This document shows, piece after piece, positions 34,359 to 43,406 of a DNA stretch of 51,363 nucleotides (position 1 is its first letter; each line of letters opens with the position of its first letter). The notes under the pieces are model-generated. The model did not search any database and was not told the DNA's origin. It saw nothing but the letters and a program-made list of their open reading frames with translations. The position numbers and the translations under genes were made by a program. The stretch lies in NCBI GenBank assembly GCA_024636215.1, contig JAGXHL010000046.1, positions 1 to 51,363 of the forward strand, read 5' to 3'. Origin of the DNA: Deltaproteobacteria bacterium (GTDB lineage Bacteria; Desulfobacterota; Desulfuromonadia; Desulfuromonadales; BM103).

Positions 34359-35957
34359 ATGAAACAAAAGATTGGAAAAATCATCCTGGCTGTTCTGGTC
34401 GTGCTCGTTGTTCTCTGGCTGCTGGGTCGAGCCGTCTTGACGGTCCAGTTGCCAGATCGTGTGGGACTGGATCTTTTTTCCGCGGACCAAAGCTTTACAC
34501 TTCGGGAAGCGTTCGACGAGCTTTCCGAGGGAGACGGGCAGCAAGACCATGCGCTTCTCATAGAAGACAACGGGATGGCATGGCTCGAGCGCTGGCGGCT
34601 GCTGCAGAGTGCCGACGAACGGCTGGATATCTGTTATTTCATTCTGAAGCAAGACATTTTTGGAATTTCATTTCTCGGCCACCTCATTAAAAAGACCCAG
34701 GATGGGGTCCGGATCCGTTTGCTCCTCGATGCCATGGGCGTCAAGATGTCGCGCAGCTTTCAGGGTAATGACTACCTGGATGCGCTGGTCGGCACCGGCA
34801 AGGTCAACATCCGTATGTACCGCCCATTGATCTATCGCTTTTCCGATGTCTTTCTGACTTTGAATCCGGCGGCTGTTTTTATCAGCGCGCACGACAAGAT
34901 TCTTCTCGCCGATGATATGACAGCTCTGATCGGGGGACGCAATATTTCCGCCGATTATTTTGCGCCCCCGGAAGATGACCGTAAATCCTACCGGGACACC
35001 GATATCCTTGTGTCGGGAAGAAAAATCGGCCGCGCCCTGGAAAAGGCTTTTTCCGCAGAGTACGACAGCGGTGAATCGAAATCGGTGGTTCAGGAGGTCG
35101 TCGACCTGAAGGATTCGAAGGAGGAATTGCTCCTGGCCTATCAGGCCATGGACGCCTGGCTGCATGGTCGTCCCATCCCGGCGGAGGTTGCGGCGTCGAT
35201 CAAGGACAAGAAGCTTCCGTGGATCGATGAACTCGCCCGGGTGCCTAATTTACGCGGTGCGTTGAAAGAGAAAAGGCCGACTTCAGTCTCTGCGGATATA
35301 CGCATCGTCAATAGCCGGTGCCGTCTGATAAAGACCGACGACCCCATCACTCGCAGCCTTATCCAGTTCGTACGTAGCGCGCGGGAGGAGATCTTTATCC
35401 AGAACCCTTATCTGGTACTCCCAGCGAAAGCCGTTGAGATTCTTGCAGAGGCTTCCGCCCGCGGGGTTCGCATTACCATGATCACAAACAGCCCTGTGTC
35501 CAGCGACAACCCCATGAGCCAGGGTGTCTTCCTGGAACAGTGGCCGGAACTGCTGGCACAGGTTCCCACCCTGAAACTCTATGTCGCGTCGAATCAGCAC
35601 AACCTGCATGGAAAAGTTGCCGTTATCGATCGGCAGCTCGCCTTGGTGGGAACCTACAATCTCGAGCCGCTGAGCATCGCCCTGAACAGCGAACTGCTTA
35701 CAGTCGGCTGGTCGCGACCTCTGGCCGAAGCCCTCCAGGGTCCACGGGAAGCGGAAATAGCCCGGGGAGAAAACCTGATTCAGTACCGGATCGCCCGCGA
35801 CACCGATGGCAAACCGATGAGAGATTCGAAAGGCCGGGTCGCGGTTGAGTTCGGGGCGCAGGATCACCTCGATTTGTCCGATTACGGCGCCATCCGGATG
35901 TACCGGTGGCTGTACCGTTACATTTCAAAGATAAAGGGGCCTTATCCATGGTACTGA
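34359..35957 (+). CDS. Phospholipase D/cardiolipin synthase-like protein
   Basis: About 532 residues from the ATG at 34359 (AGGAGAAAGG upstream). A single N-terminal membrane anchor (about 6-24) is followed by two HKD half-sites: SAHDKILLADD with GGRN, and NLHGKVAVIDR with VGTYNL. Both have the full H-x-K-x4-D pattern, so the enzyme is probably active. It is closest in architecture to YmdC/ClsC-type cardiolipin synthases that transfer phosphatidyl groups at the inner membrane. A dispersed palindrome follows 30 bp after the stop. Confidence 0.88.
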   Translation: MKQKIGKIILAVLVVLVVLWLLGRAVLTVQLPDRVGLDLFSADQSFTLREAFDELSEGDGQQDHALLIEDNGMAWLERWRLLQSADERLDICYFILKQDIFGISFLGHLIKKTQDGVRIRLLLDAMGVKMSRSFQGNDYLDALVGTGKVNIRMYRPLIYRFSDVFLTLNPAAVFISAHDKILLADDMTALIGGRNISADYFAPPEDDRKSYRDTDILVSGRKIGRALEKAFSAEYDSGESKSVVQEVVDLKDSKEELLLAYQAMDAWLHGRPIPAEVAASIKDKKLPWIDELARVPNLRGALKEKRPTSVSADIRIVNSRCRLIKTDDPITRSLIQFVRSAREEIFIQNPYLVLPAKAVEILAEASARGVRITMITNSPVSSDNPMSQGVFLEQWPELLAQVPTLKLYVASNQHNLHGKVAVIDRQLALVGTYNLEPLSIALNSELLTVGWSRPLAEALQGPREAEIARGENLIQYRIARDTDGKPMRDSKGRVAVEFGAQDHLDLSDYGAIRMYRWLYRYISKIKGPYPWY

Positions 35958-35986
35958 TGTTCAGCTGGATCGAGCACAACCCGTAG

Positions 35987-36011
35987 GATGCGGTGAGGTA
36001 CGAACCGCATC
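35987..36011. repeat. GATGCGGT/ACCGCATC dispersed palindrome
   Basis: An 8-bp perfect stem with a 9-base loop (GAGGTACGA), preceded by CCGTAG. A palindrome of this form (GTAGGATGCGGTGAG... ) is a familiar intergenic repeat in several proteobacteria. Here it directly follows the phospholipase D-like gene. Confidence 0.6.
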
Positions 36012-36154
36012 AATGCATGGTGAGGCACGATGGACAGTTAAAAAAAACAGAAGCTGAATAGTTGAAAGTCACCGAATCGGCTATAAACTCTTAAGAGACT
36101 GAAGCATGCAACACCTCTAAATAGTAGATAACCCTAAACATTAAGGAGTTTGCA

Positions 36155-36352
36155 ATGAACAAAGAAGAAATGAAAGGCAAATGGAACCAGTTAAAGGGCC
36201 AGGTAAAAAAGCAATGGGGCAAACTGACGGATGATGATCTCGACCGCATTGAGGGGAATCGTGACATACTGGTCGGTAAGATCCAGGAACGCTATGGCAA
36301 AACCAAAGAAGAAGCCGAGCGCGAAGTCGACAAGTATAATCACACATCTTAA
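36155..36352 (+). CDS. CsbD-family stress protein
   Basis: A 65-residue hydrophilic protein with the family pattern MKGKWNQLKGQVKKQWGKLTDDDL and the second half GKIQERYGKTKEEAEREV. CsbD proteins are stress-induced and abundant; biochemical role unknown. TAAGGAG sits 7 bases before the ATG. It is followed by its own terminator. Confidence 0.9.
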   Translation: MNKEEMKGKWNQLKGQVKKQWGKLTDDDLDRIEGNRDILVGKIQERYGKTKEEAEREVDKYNHTS

Positions 36353-36366
36353 AGCGTTTTCCCCCG

Positions 36367-36395
36367 AAAAGGCGATCCGCAGTGATTGCCTTTTT
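36367..36395 (+). terminator. Intrinsic terminator of the csbD-like gene
   Basis: An 11-bp stem AAAAGGCGATC / GATTGCCTTTT with one G-U pair, ending in TTTTT, 15 bases after the stop codon. Confidence 0.75.
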
Positions 36396-36593
36396 GCACG
36401 TCCTGAATACTGTTTCCAAATCCACCCTTAAGGTTTTACCTCGTGAAACAGGCCAAGCCCTTACTACAAAAAGGTTTTATCAAATCACGTTTTTTGGGAA
36501 ATACTCCGCCCGTTCAGTTGCCCATTCTCTTAATACACTTAGAATTAAAAGCAACACTACGCTTCTTGCTTTTGATTGTCACAGGAGGCTGGC

Positions 36594-37049
36594 ATGGTAA
36601 ATATTCATTCAATTTCCAGAAATGCCCAAATTCATCTGCTCCTGCTTTTTACAAGTCTGCTCCTGATTGTGATCCCGGTTTACAATAAAACTCCGAGTCA
36701 ACAGGTTGCCGAGAAATCAGTGATGGCAGCTGCAGAGTTTCTTTTTCTGGTCGACACTGAAGAGTACGCTGAGAGTTGGAAGATCTCATCTGAAGTCTTG
36801 CAAAAGATGCTGCCTCAGAAGGTGTGGAGTGAAAAGATTTCCGAGCTTCGTACGTTTCTGGGCCCCATTGTCGAACGGGTGCAGCAAAGTATTTCCTACA
36901 TCGACGATGCCAGTGATATCCCGAGTGGTGAGTATGTGGTGATGACGTTCGTATCAAAGTTCGAACTGAGAGAACGTGTCACAGAGACTATAACTCTTCT
37001 GCTTGGCGATGATGATCAGTGGGAGGTGGTGGGTTACTTCCTCAGGTAG
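36594..37049 (+). CDS. DUF4019-type small exported or membrane-anchored protein
   Basis: About 151 residues from the ATG at 36594 (CAGGAGG 5-11 bases upstream). A hydrophobic N-terminal anchor (about 15-32) precedes a compact domain beginning VAEKSVMAAAEFLFLVDTEEYAESW and ending WEVVGYFLR, the typical ends of the DUF4019 fold. Function unknown. It is not obviously part of an operon. Confidence 0.65.
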   Translation: MVNIHSISRNAQIHLLLLFTSLLLIVIPVYNKTPSQQVAEKSVMAAAEFLFLVDTEEYAESWKISSEVLQKMLPQKVWSEKISELRTFLGPIVERVQQSISYIDDASDIPSGEYVVMTFVSKFELRERVTETITLLLGDDDQWEVVGYFLR

Positions 37050-37112
37050 TTTTTTTTCATTCTCTTAACATTCACTCTCATAACCCTTGCCAAAAAAACC
37101 ACGGACCACTAT

Positions 37113-37172
37113 AACCTTGTTATGCATTCAATGCCCCAGGAAATCACCTTCAGAGGTGATTATAACAGGGTT
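37113..37172 (+). promoter_or_regulatory. Nested stem-loop leader before the DUF1460 gene
   Basis: An outer stem pairs 37113-37123 (AACCTTGTTAT) with 37162-37172 (ATAACAGGGTT, one G-U), and an inner perfect 8-bp hairpin is at 37142-37161 (AATCACCT-tcag-AGGTGATT). It ends just before the start codon at 37180, so it could expose or hide the ribosome-binding region. Confidence 0.5.
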
Positions 37173-37179
37173 AGGTGAG

Positions 37180-37983
37180 ATGATTTTCACACGATTCTAT
37201 ACATTTAAGACCGCATTCTTCATGTTGATTCTTGCCAGCCTTTCCACCCGAGTCAGCCATGCCGAGATCGTCGTGCCTGGCCCATGGAATGAGGCCGCCC
37301 TCGTGCAACTGGTATCTTCTGTGCAGCCGATTGATAAGCCTGGCGACGTCATCGTTGCTCTCTCCGATCATTTCAAAGACTCTCCTTATGCGGAGAACAC
37401 TTTACATGGAGGCCCCGATGAGCCTGAAGAGCTGGTCATCAACCTCTCTGCATTCGATTGCTTCACTTTCCTGGACGTCGTAGAGGCTCTGCGGAGGACA
37501 TCCCGCTATGAAGATTTCTCCGACAATCTAAAGGCTGTCCGATACCTTGACGCGACAGTTGCCTATGAAAAGCGTCGGCATTTTTTCAGTGATTGGCTGG
37601 TCGGCGATGTACCGATCAAGGATGTGACCGTCAGGATTGGCAAGGGGCGGACGCTGACAGTCAATAAGCATCTTAACCTCAAGTCTGATGCCTCTCTCTG
37701 GTTGGCTGGAATCGGTGTGTCAGCAAGGTCGGTGCATTACCTGCCAACCCGCAGTGTTGATGAAAAAATCCTGTCTGCGTTGCGGCCCGGCGATTATGTC
37801 GGCGTCTTCAGTCCTCTTGATGGTCTTGATGTCAGTCATACTGGCATCATAGTCAAAGATAAGGGCCAAACTCTTCTCCGGCATGCCTCGTCACGCAGTG
37901 AAACCGGTCGCGTTGTTGATGAAGCTTTGCTGCCTTACCTGAAGGGCAAGCCCGGCCTGGTTGTCTATCGCGTTAAACCATGA
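37180..37983 (+). CDS. DUF1460 family protein (NlpC/P60-like murein amidase fold)
   Basis: About 267 residues from the ATG at 37180. A signal peptide (MIFTRF, hydrophobic, ending SHAE) is followed by the DUF1460 core: INLSAFDCFTFLDVVEAL (catalytic-type Cys in DCFT) and LDVSHTGIIVKDKGQTLLRHASS (His). The family is thought to act as N-acetylmuramoyl-L-alanine amidase or murein peptide hydrolase in the periplasm. The Shine-Dalgarno is unusually close to the ATG, and a structured leader precedes it. The stop overlaps the next start by ATGA. Confidence 0.8.
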   Translation: MIFTRFYTFKTAFFMLILASLSTRVSHAEIVVPGPWNEAALVQLVSSVQPIDKPGDVIVALSDHFKDSPYAENTLHGGPDEPEELVINLSAFDCFTFLDVVEALRRTSRYEDFSDNLKAVRYLDATVAYEKRRHFFSDWLVGDVPIKDVTVRIGKGRTLTVNKHLNLKSDASLWLAGIGVSARSVHYLPTRSVDEKILSALRPGDYVGVFSPLDGLDVSHTGIIVKDKGQTLLRHASSRSETGRVVDEALLPYLKGKPGLVVYRVKP

Positions 37984-38891
37984 CACCCATCAAAAACAGG
38001 CCCTATCTGTTGTTGACCCTGGCTGTCCTGTTCTGGGCCGGGAACTTTATCCTGGGCAGGGCGTTTCATACGGAAATCCCTCCGGTTGCCCTGGCTTTCT
38101 GGCGCTGGGTCGGTGCCGCCATCCTGGTCACCTGGCCGGCGCTGCCTTATTTGCGTCGAGACCGACAGGAACTGCTTCACGCCTGGCCGGCTGTCACCCT
38201 GCTGTCTCTGCTCGGCATCGCCGCTTTCAATACCCTCGCATACAGCGGCCTGCAATATACCCAGGCGATCAACGCTTTTCTGCTGCAATCGATGATGCCG
38301 GTGCTGATTGTGCTCTTCTCTTTTTTGTTCTTTCGCAACGGCGTGACCCGACTGCAAAGCCTCGGTATCATGGTGTCGCTGTGTGGTGCCGTTTTAATTA
38401 TCGCCCGGGGTGATTTTGCAAGACTGCAATCCCTGACTTTCAATCGCGGCGACCTCCTGGTCTTTACCGCGATCGCTTGTTACGCCGGTTACTCGGTCAT
38501 GCTGCGAAAGCGCCCAAAAGCGCACCCTCTGGCTTTTATCGCGACAACTTTCTGGCTCGGCTCAATTTTCCTTGTGCCTCTCTACATCTGGGAAACTATC
38601 ACGGTTGCCAGCTTGAAGCTCAACCTTTCGACTCTGCTGGTGCTTGGTTACGTCATGATCTTTCCTTCAATTGTGTCTTACCTGTGTTTCAACCGTGGCG
38701 TGGAACTGGTGGGGGCTAATCGTGCGGGTCTTTTTATCCACCTGATGCCTGTGTTTGGTGGGCTGATGGCGGTTGTTTTCCTTGGTGAGGTCTTCGGATG
38801 GTATCACGCTGTCGGAATCATCCTGATTGGCCTGGGAATTTATCTGGCAACACGTAAACGGCCATCGCTGCCGCCAGTTGATGCGTCTTAA
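37980..38891 (+). CDS. DMT-superfamily transporter (EamA family)
   Basis: A 303-residue permease with ten predicted membrane helices in two EamA repeats (about 1-140 and 150-295). It begins PYLLLTLAVLFWAGNFILGRAF and contains YSGLQYTQAINAFLLQSMMPVL and ANRAGLFIHLMPVFGGLMAVVFLGE. Family members export or import metabolites and amino acids; the substrate is not predictable. It is translationally coupled to the DUF1460 gene. Confidence 0.9.
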   Translation: MTPIKNRPYLLLTLAVLFWAGNFILGRAFHTEIPPVALAFWRWVGAAILVTWPALPYLRRDRQELLHAWPAVTLLSLLGIAAFNTLAYSGLQYTQAINAFLLQSMMPVLIVLFSFLFFRNGVTRLQSLGIMVSLCGAVLIIARGDFARLQSLTFNRGDLLVFTAIACYAGYSVMLRKRPKAHPLAFIATTFWLGSIFLVPLYIWETITVASLKLNLSTLLVLGYVMIFPSIVSYLCFNRGVELVGANRAGLFIHLMPVFGGLMAVVFLGEVFGWYHAVGIILIGLGIYLATRKRPSLPPVDAS

Positions 38892-38984
38892 AGAGAAAAC
38901 CGATGCATTCCGGCTTTGATGCTTGTATAAAGATGAAATGTTTTCTGCGATGAATTTATCCCCCTTTAAGCAGTAAGGAGACTT

Positions 38985-39356
38985 ATGAAGCAACACGACA
39001 AATTTTTGATGTTTGGCTTGTCTGGTATCAGCATTATCAGTTCTTTTTTCTTCATTATGTATGGCATGAACATTATTATGGCAGACATTGCCGCCCACGG
39101 CCTGATGGTGTTTGCCTACGTGACGACGGCCTATGGCCTTGCCAATGTAACGATCCTGAGCCTGGCCTGGAGCAGTCGTGAGAAATGGGCCGGTGTGGCG
39201 AATAAGTTTATCGCCCTCTGCTATCTGGGCGTCTTCGTTATGGATATGATCAACAAAAGCAACCAGAGCCCTCTCGGAGCGATTGGCATCCTGCTGGTTG
39301 CCGTGATTCTGCTTGCGAACTGGTTCGCGGTCACAAAGGTTATTGAACGTGACTGA
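38985..39356 (+). CDS. Small integral membrane protein, unknown function
   Basis: A 123-residue protein with four hydrophobic segments (about 10-30, 36-54, 70-85, 98-115). GTAAGGAG is 8 bases before the ATG. No motif I can name. It lies between a DMT transporter and the arginine-catabolism pair, with gaps on both sides. Confidence 0.7.
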   Translation: MKQHDKFLMFGLSGISIISSFFFIMYGMNIIMADIAAHGLMVFAYVTTAYGLANVTILSLAWSSREKWAGVANKFIALCYLGVFVMDMINKSNQSPLGAIGILLVAVILLANWFAVTKVIERD

Positions 39357-39464
39357 ACAGGGACGCTTTTGTCGGTCTCAAATGCGGTGATTTGCTTGAC
39401 AAACCCGGTTGGCTTGCAAATATGAAGTAACCTATTTTTTTCTTTCATCAAGGAGCTTCCTGCC

Positions 39465-40556
39465 ATGGTCCTGATCCCTGATTACACTCCTCCCGATTTT
39501 ACCCTTGCTCATCTGGTTAACGCTCCTGTTGTGACGACCGAGGCGGCCCCTGCTGATGGTGTTGTGCCGAAAAATTTTCATGGCACGTCAAACCATCCCG
39601 AGTATGTTCATTTGGGGGGCGGTCGTTGGGTACTCGCCCCGGAGAGCCGGATGGATGCGGTTATGGTCCTTAAGGGAGACGCTGTTGATGTCGTTGAGGC
39701 CCGTCGGGTTGGTAAGGGCGATCAGGTGGTCGTCGGTCGTACTGAAAATGGGGAAGAGGGGGTTTATGTTCATATTTTTGGCTTTCAACCAGCGGCGAAA
39801 GCATCCGTAGATAAATTCTCCTTTCGTACCCGCGGAACACGAGAGACGCCTTTCTCCCGTCATTACGATGAACTCTACGATGTGCTACGTCATGATCGTG
39901 ACCATGGTCACATTGTCTGGGTGCTTGGCCCTGCGGTTGCCTTTGACAAGGACAGCCGCAACGCCATGCAGGGGTTGGTGGAGAACGGCTACTGTCACGG
40001 TCTGCTGGCAGGCAACGCTCTGGCCACACATGATCTCGAAGCCGCCTTTTTTCAGACCGGGTTAGGGCAGGACATCTACTCGCAAACGCTGCAACCCCTT
40101 GGTCATTACAATCACCTCGACATCATTAATGAGGTGCGCAGCCGCGGTTCGATTGCCAGAACAATTGAAGAGCTGGATTTAAAGGACGGCATCATTTATG
40201 CCTGTGAAAAGCATAAAGTCCCTTATGTTCTGGCAGGCTCCATCCGTGATGATGGGCCTCTCCCGGAGGTCCTCTCGGATGTTTATGAGGCTCAGGACGC
40301 CATGCGTGAGCAGGCCCGAAAGGCGACCACGGTGGTCGCCCTTGCAACGCAGCTGCACTCGATCGCTTTCGGCAATATGGTTCCCAGCTACCATGTTGCC
40401 GAAAATGGCAGCGTACGACCGGTCTTCTTCTATATCGTCGACATGTCCGAATTCAGTGCCGATAAACTGGCCAACCGCGGTTCTGCCCAGGCCGTAGCGA
40501 TCCTGACCAATGCCCAGGATTTCATGGTGAATCTGTGGAACAACCTTAAGAACTGA
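39465..40556 (+). CDS. LOR/SDH-type ornithine cyclodeaminase (nickel-pincer-dependent family)
   Basis: A 363-residue stand-alone protein of the LOR/SDH conserved family (TIGR00300 type). Recognisable blocks are a beta-rich N-terminal domain (VVPKNFHGTSNHPEYV), then a Rossmann-like domain with HIVWVLGPAVAFDKDSRNAM, VENGYCHGLLAGNALATHDLEAA and VPYVLAGSIRDDGPLPEV. In cyanobacterial AgrE/ArgZ the same domain follows an arginine dihydrolase; here it is alone and sits 22 bp before arginase. The expected reaction is L-ornithine to L-proline plus ammonia. AAGGAGCTT precedes the ATG. Confidence 0.85.
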   Translation: MVLIPDYTPPDFTLAHLVNAPVVTTEAAPADGVVPKNFHGTSNHPEYVHLGGGRWVLAPESRMDAVMVLKGDAVDVVEARRVGKGDQVVVGRTENGEEGVYVHIFGFQPAAKASVDKFSFRTRGTRETPFSRHYDELYDVLRHDRDHGHIVWVLGPAVAFDKDSRNAMQGLVENGYCHGLLAGNALATHDLEAAFFQTGLGQDIYSQTLQPLGHYNHLDIINEVRSRGSIARTIEELDLKDGIIYACEKHKVPYVLAGSIRDDGPLPEVLSDVYEAQDAMREQARKATTVVALATQLHSIAFGNMVPSYHVAENGSVRPVFFYIVDMSEFSADKLANRGSAQAVAILTNAQDFMVNLWNNLKN

Positions 40557-40578
40557 AGCCGGGTTCGCCAGGAGGGTT

Positions 40579-41469
40579 ATGAAGAAGGTCGTGCAGATTA
40601 TAGGCGTGCCAATAGATTTAGGCCAGTCGCATCGAGGCGTCGATCTGGGTCCTGGTGCTGTGCGCTATGCAGGGCTGGCTGCTCGACTGGAGCAGCTCGG
40701 TTACGAGGTCCACGACTCGGGAAATCTCAAGGTTCCGGTGCGTGAATCGCTCAGTCATGAACGACAGTATAATTATCTGCCGTCCATACGCGCGATTTGC
40801 GAAGATGTCTATGCTGCAGGGCAGCAGGCGATAGCCAGGGGCCATATCCCTGTCTTTCTCGGTGGCGATCACTCGATCTCGGTCGGCTCTATCGCCGGTG
40901 TCACCCATGAAGAGCCGACGGGTGTCCTCTGGATCGACGCCCATGGTGATTTCAACACCCATTTGACTTCAGCTTCCGGCAATATTCACGGTATGGCCCT
41001 GGCACTGTTGCTTGGTTATGGTTATCCGGATCTCGTCGATATCGGCCGCCCTGGTGCGAGCCTCTTGCCGGAGGATGTTGTCCTGATCGGTGTTCGAGAC
41101 CTTGATGCAAAAGAGCGAGAGAATCTGAGAGAAAGTGGCATGACCGTTTACACCATGCGTGATGTCGATGAGCGGGGCATGGGAAAAATTGCCGGGGAAG
41201 CTGTTGAACGCTTGAGTCACCGCAAGAGCCTGCATGTCAGCCTGGATATTGACGCGCTGGATCCACAGTCCTCACCGGGGGCCGGAACCCTGGTGCCGGG
41301 TGGTCTGACTTACCGTGAGGCCCAGTTGTTAATGGAGATTGTCGCCGACTCCGGACGATTGAGCTCTCTCGATATCGTCGAGATTAACCCCATTCTCGAT
41401 AATCTCAATAAAACGGCGACCTGTGCGGTGGAGTTGACGGCGTCACTCTTTGGCAAACGGATCATCTGA
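40579..41469 (+). CDS. rocF: Arginase
   Basis: A 296-residue ureohydrolase. All Mn-binding motifs are seen: GGDHS near 95, DAHGDFNTH near 122, SLDIDALDP near 223, and EINPILD near 270. The N-terminus [23 protein letters not shown] is typical of arginase rather than agmatinase. It splits arginine to ornithine and urea; the upstream cyclodeaminase would take ornithine to proline. CAGGAGGG precedes the ATG. Confidence 0.93.
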   Translation: MKKVVQIIGVPIDLGQSHRGVDLGPGAVRYAGLAARLEQLGYEVHDSGNLKVPVRESLSHERQYNYLPSIRAICEDVYAAGQQAIARGHIPVFLGGDHSISVGSIAGVTHEEPTGVLWIDAHGDFNTHLTSASGNIHGMALALLLGYGYPDLVDIGRPGASLLPEDVVLIGVRDLDAKERENLRESGMTVYTMRDVDERGMGKIAGEAVERLSHRKSLHVSLDIDALDPQSSPGAGTLVPGGLTYREAQLLMEIVADSGRLSSLDIVEINPILDNLNKTATCAVELTASLFGKRII

Positions 41470-41479
41470 TTGGCAACGC

Positions 41480-41890
41480 CTACCCCTTCTCATCTTCCGA
41501 GCGAAGTTTCTCTTTTTTGGGTAATGGACGCTTGTTGCCGTTGCTGTCTACCTGCGCGAAGGTGATGGTGGTTGAAAAGACGTCGGTTTCCGCAGAAGAC
41601 CCCGGGATTTCTGAAGAAGATCCCGGGGCGTCTGCGAAGACATCAACAGAGTACTGGACTGAGGATTCGCCGCGTTTGATCGGTTTGATGTTGAAACGCA
41701 GGATCGAACCGTTGGCCACGGGCCGACGGAAGCTGATCTGGTCCATGCCGACCGTGACGAGTGGACAGCCGGGAAAATCGAGGGAGGCGACCAGCCAGGC
41801 GTATTCGTCCACCCATCGTAAGAGCGCTCCCCCAAAGAGAAAGCCGTAATGATTGAGATGCTCCTGGCGGACAATTGCGTAGTTGTTCAC
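41480..41890 (-). CDS. Hotdog-fold acyl-CoA thioesterase
   Basis: A 136-residue single hotdog domain. It begins [32 protein letters not shown] (the FGG..L.W.DE motif is catalytic in this family) and has [16 protein letters not shown]. The start is a GTG at 41890. A short insert near residue 92-103 contains a direct repeat, PGSSSE then PGSSAE. It probably hydrolyses acyl-CoA; no neighbouring lipid genes. It is convergent with arginase, 10 bp apart. Confidence 0.82.
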   Translation of the reverse strand: MNNYAIVRQEHLNHYGFLFGGALLRWVDEYAWLVASLDFPGCPLVTVGMDQISFRRPVANGSILRFNIKPIKRGESSVQYSVDVFADAPGSSSEIPGSSAETDVFSTTITFAQVDSNGNKRPLPKKEKLRSEDEKG

Positions 41891-41902
41891 AGGTTACTTT
41901 CT

Positions 41903-42382
41903 TTACAAGGGATCTCTTTCAGAAGAGGCATCAATCCTGGCATGGCATTCTTCTATCCATTCGTACATCTCTTTCATTTCAAATGGCTTGCGCAGGTAGT
42001 GAATGCCAAGATCATTCAGTTCATTCATGTAGTGAATGGTCAGGTAACCACTGATCATTGCAACATTGCCCTTGGCCAGAGGCCAGCAACCTGAGTTCTT
42101 GAGCTGCTTGCAAAAATCAATACCTTGAACCCTGGGCATGACGATGTCCGCGATCAGGACGTCGGCACAAGGCTTGTCTATTGGACAAGGGCACTTCAAC
42201 CTGTCGAAGAATTTAAACTCAGTCGGATCGGAGAGCGCCGTCACTTCGTGCCCTTTGCTCTCAAGGGCTGTTTTCAGAAGGTTGCGGATGTTTTCGTCAT
42301 CGTCAAAAACCAGAATCTTCAATTTTAATGTCCGTCCTGTTTGCTGAATTTGATTTAGCAGCATAATTCTAGCAGAAAACAT
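41903..42382 (-). CDS. Stand-alone receiver-domain response regulator
   Basis: A receiver of about 139-159 residues with no output domain. ILVFDDDENIRNLL carries the acidic pair, VLIADIVMPRVQG the phosphorylation Asp, and HYLRKPFEM the Lys. The insertion RLKCPCPIDKPCAD holds three cysteines in a short span, which is unusual. The frame opens with ATG at 42382, but family-like sequence begins at a TTG at 42322, so the start is uncertain. It is 12 bp upstream of the thioesterase gene on the same strand. No partner kinase nearby. Confidence 0.82.
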   Translation of the reverse strand: MFSARIMLLNQIQQTGRTLKLKILVFDDDENIRNLLKTALESKGHEVTALSDPTEFKFFDRLKCPCPIDKPCADVLIADIVMPRVQGIDFCKQLKNSGCWPLAKGNVAMISGYLTIHYMNELNDLGIHYLRKPFEMKEMYEWIEECHARIDASSERDPL

Positions 42383-42523
42383 AAATATGGGGTGAGTTGA
42401 TTTTTATCTCGAGCATTTATTCATTCTGCCGCATTTAGCTTTTTGCTCAGCTGTGCTCTGATTGTGTTTTTGTGAGCAGGATTCGTTCAACAAGCCATGG
42501 GTAAAGGATTTCTACGAGCAGGG

Positions 42524-42940
42524 CTAACGGCTGATGTCGGAATTTTTCTGCTTGTCGAAAATCTGACAGCTGTCTGAACGGCTTGATGGCAGCAAGTGTC
42601 TGTATCTGGCAAACAGTGAGTATCCAAGGCGAGCAGCGAAATGGATTCCGGGTAGGCCTACAAATGAAGACAATAGCGGATAGAGGGGAGAAGGGAGCAC
42701 TTCCCACAGTCTTCGGAAAGCTTCTACCCCGGTGTAGTATTGGCCATCGGCATCAAGGGCGTGCATCTTCGCCTGAAATTCACCTGTTGTTTTACCGTAG
42801 GCTTCAGCTTCGAAATCAGGCCCGTCGATGTTGACGAATTTCACTCGTTGGTCTGCTATCGAACGATAGTAGCTGATCTCAGTGCTGCAGACCCCACAGG
42901 CTCCGTCGTAGAATATTATCAATGGATAATTGATCTTCAT
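42524..42940 (-). CDS. DCC-family thiol-disulfide oxidoreductase-like protein (DUF393)
   Basis: About 138 residues from the ATG at 42940 (GTGAGGA upstream). The defining motif is IIFYDGACGVCSTE near the N-terminus, with both cysteines intact, followed by VKFVNIDGPDFEAEAYG and VEAFRRLWEVLP. The family has a thioredoxin-like fold and unknown electron-transfer role. It is divergent from the selenoprotein operon with a 178-bp gap. Confidence 0.85.
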   Translation of the reverse strand: MKINYPLIIFYDGACGVCSTEISYYRSIADQRVKFVNIDGPDFEAEAYGKTTGEFQAKMHALDADGQYYTGVEAFRRLWEVLPSPLYPLLSSFVGLPGIHFAARLGYSLFARYRHLLPSSRSDSCQIFDKQKNSDISR

Positions 42941-43118
42941 GGCATGTTCCTCACCGTGGACAGTTAGAATGTCGTTGTCTGTCATTATAACCGAGTTCCG
43001 TTTTGCGTGCCTGCTGGCTGGAAGGATTGCCCCGAATGGTTTATTTTTCTTTTCGGTTTGACCTTTAATCTTTCTTTCTGCATGCTATAAAAACACTGAA
43101 TAACAGGTGGAAGTGGCC

Positions 43119-43406
43119 ATGGAACTTATCGATCGTTTGAATAAGGCGACCCTGACTGCTCAGCAGGAAAACGATCTGCCTGATTCTTTTGCTGTGCGCA
43201 TTGATGCTATTGCCGGGCAGCTGCAGGAACATCCCCGTTTACAGGGTGATGTGGAAAAGTTGATAGAGCAATTGACCCTGTACGATACCTACGCTCAGAC
43301 CGGTTACATCGGTATGGGCGTCAACAACGTCATCCTTGAAGCAACGCTTGAGCGAATTGAACACAAGCTGCTCGGTAGCATTAAGGGGACAGAGGAGAGA
43401 TTATGA
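43119..43406 (+). CDS. Small helical protein coupled to the SelW-like gene, unknown function
   Basis: A 95-residue mostly helical protein (ELIDRLNKATLT, FAVRIDAIAGQLQ, a Gly-containing turn TGYIGMGVNNVILEATLERIEHKLL). The ATG at 43119 has AGGTGG 9-14 bases upstream; a GTG at 43107 is possible. Its TGA overlaps the next ATG (ATGA at 43403), so it is translationally coupled to the selenoprotein. I do not recognise the family; it has no Cys, so it is not itself a redox enzyme. Confidence 0.6.
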   Translation: MELIDRLNKATLTAQQENDLPDSFAVRIDAIAGQLQEHPRLQGDVEKLIEQLTLYDTYAQTGYIGMGVNNVILEATLERIEHKLLGSIKGTEERL

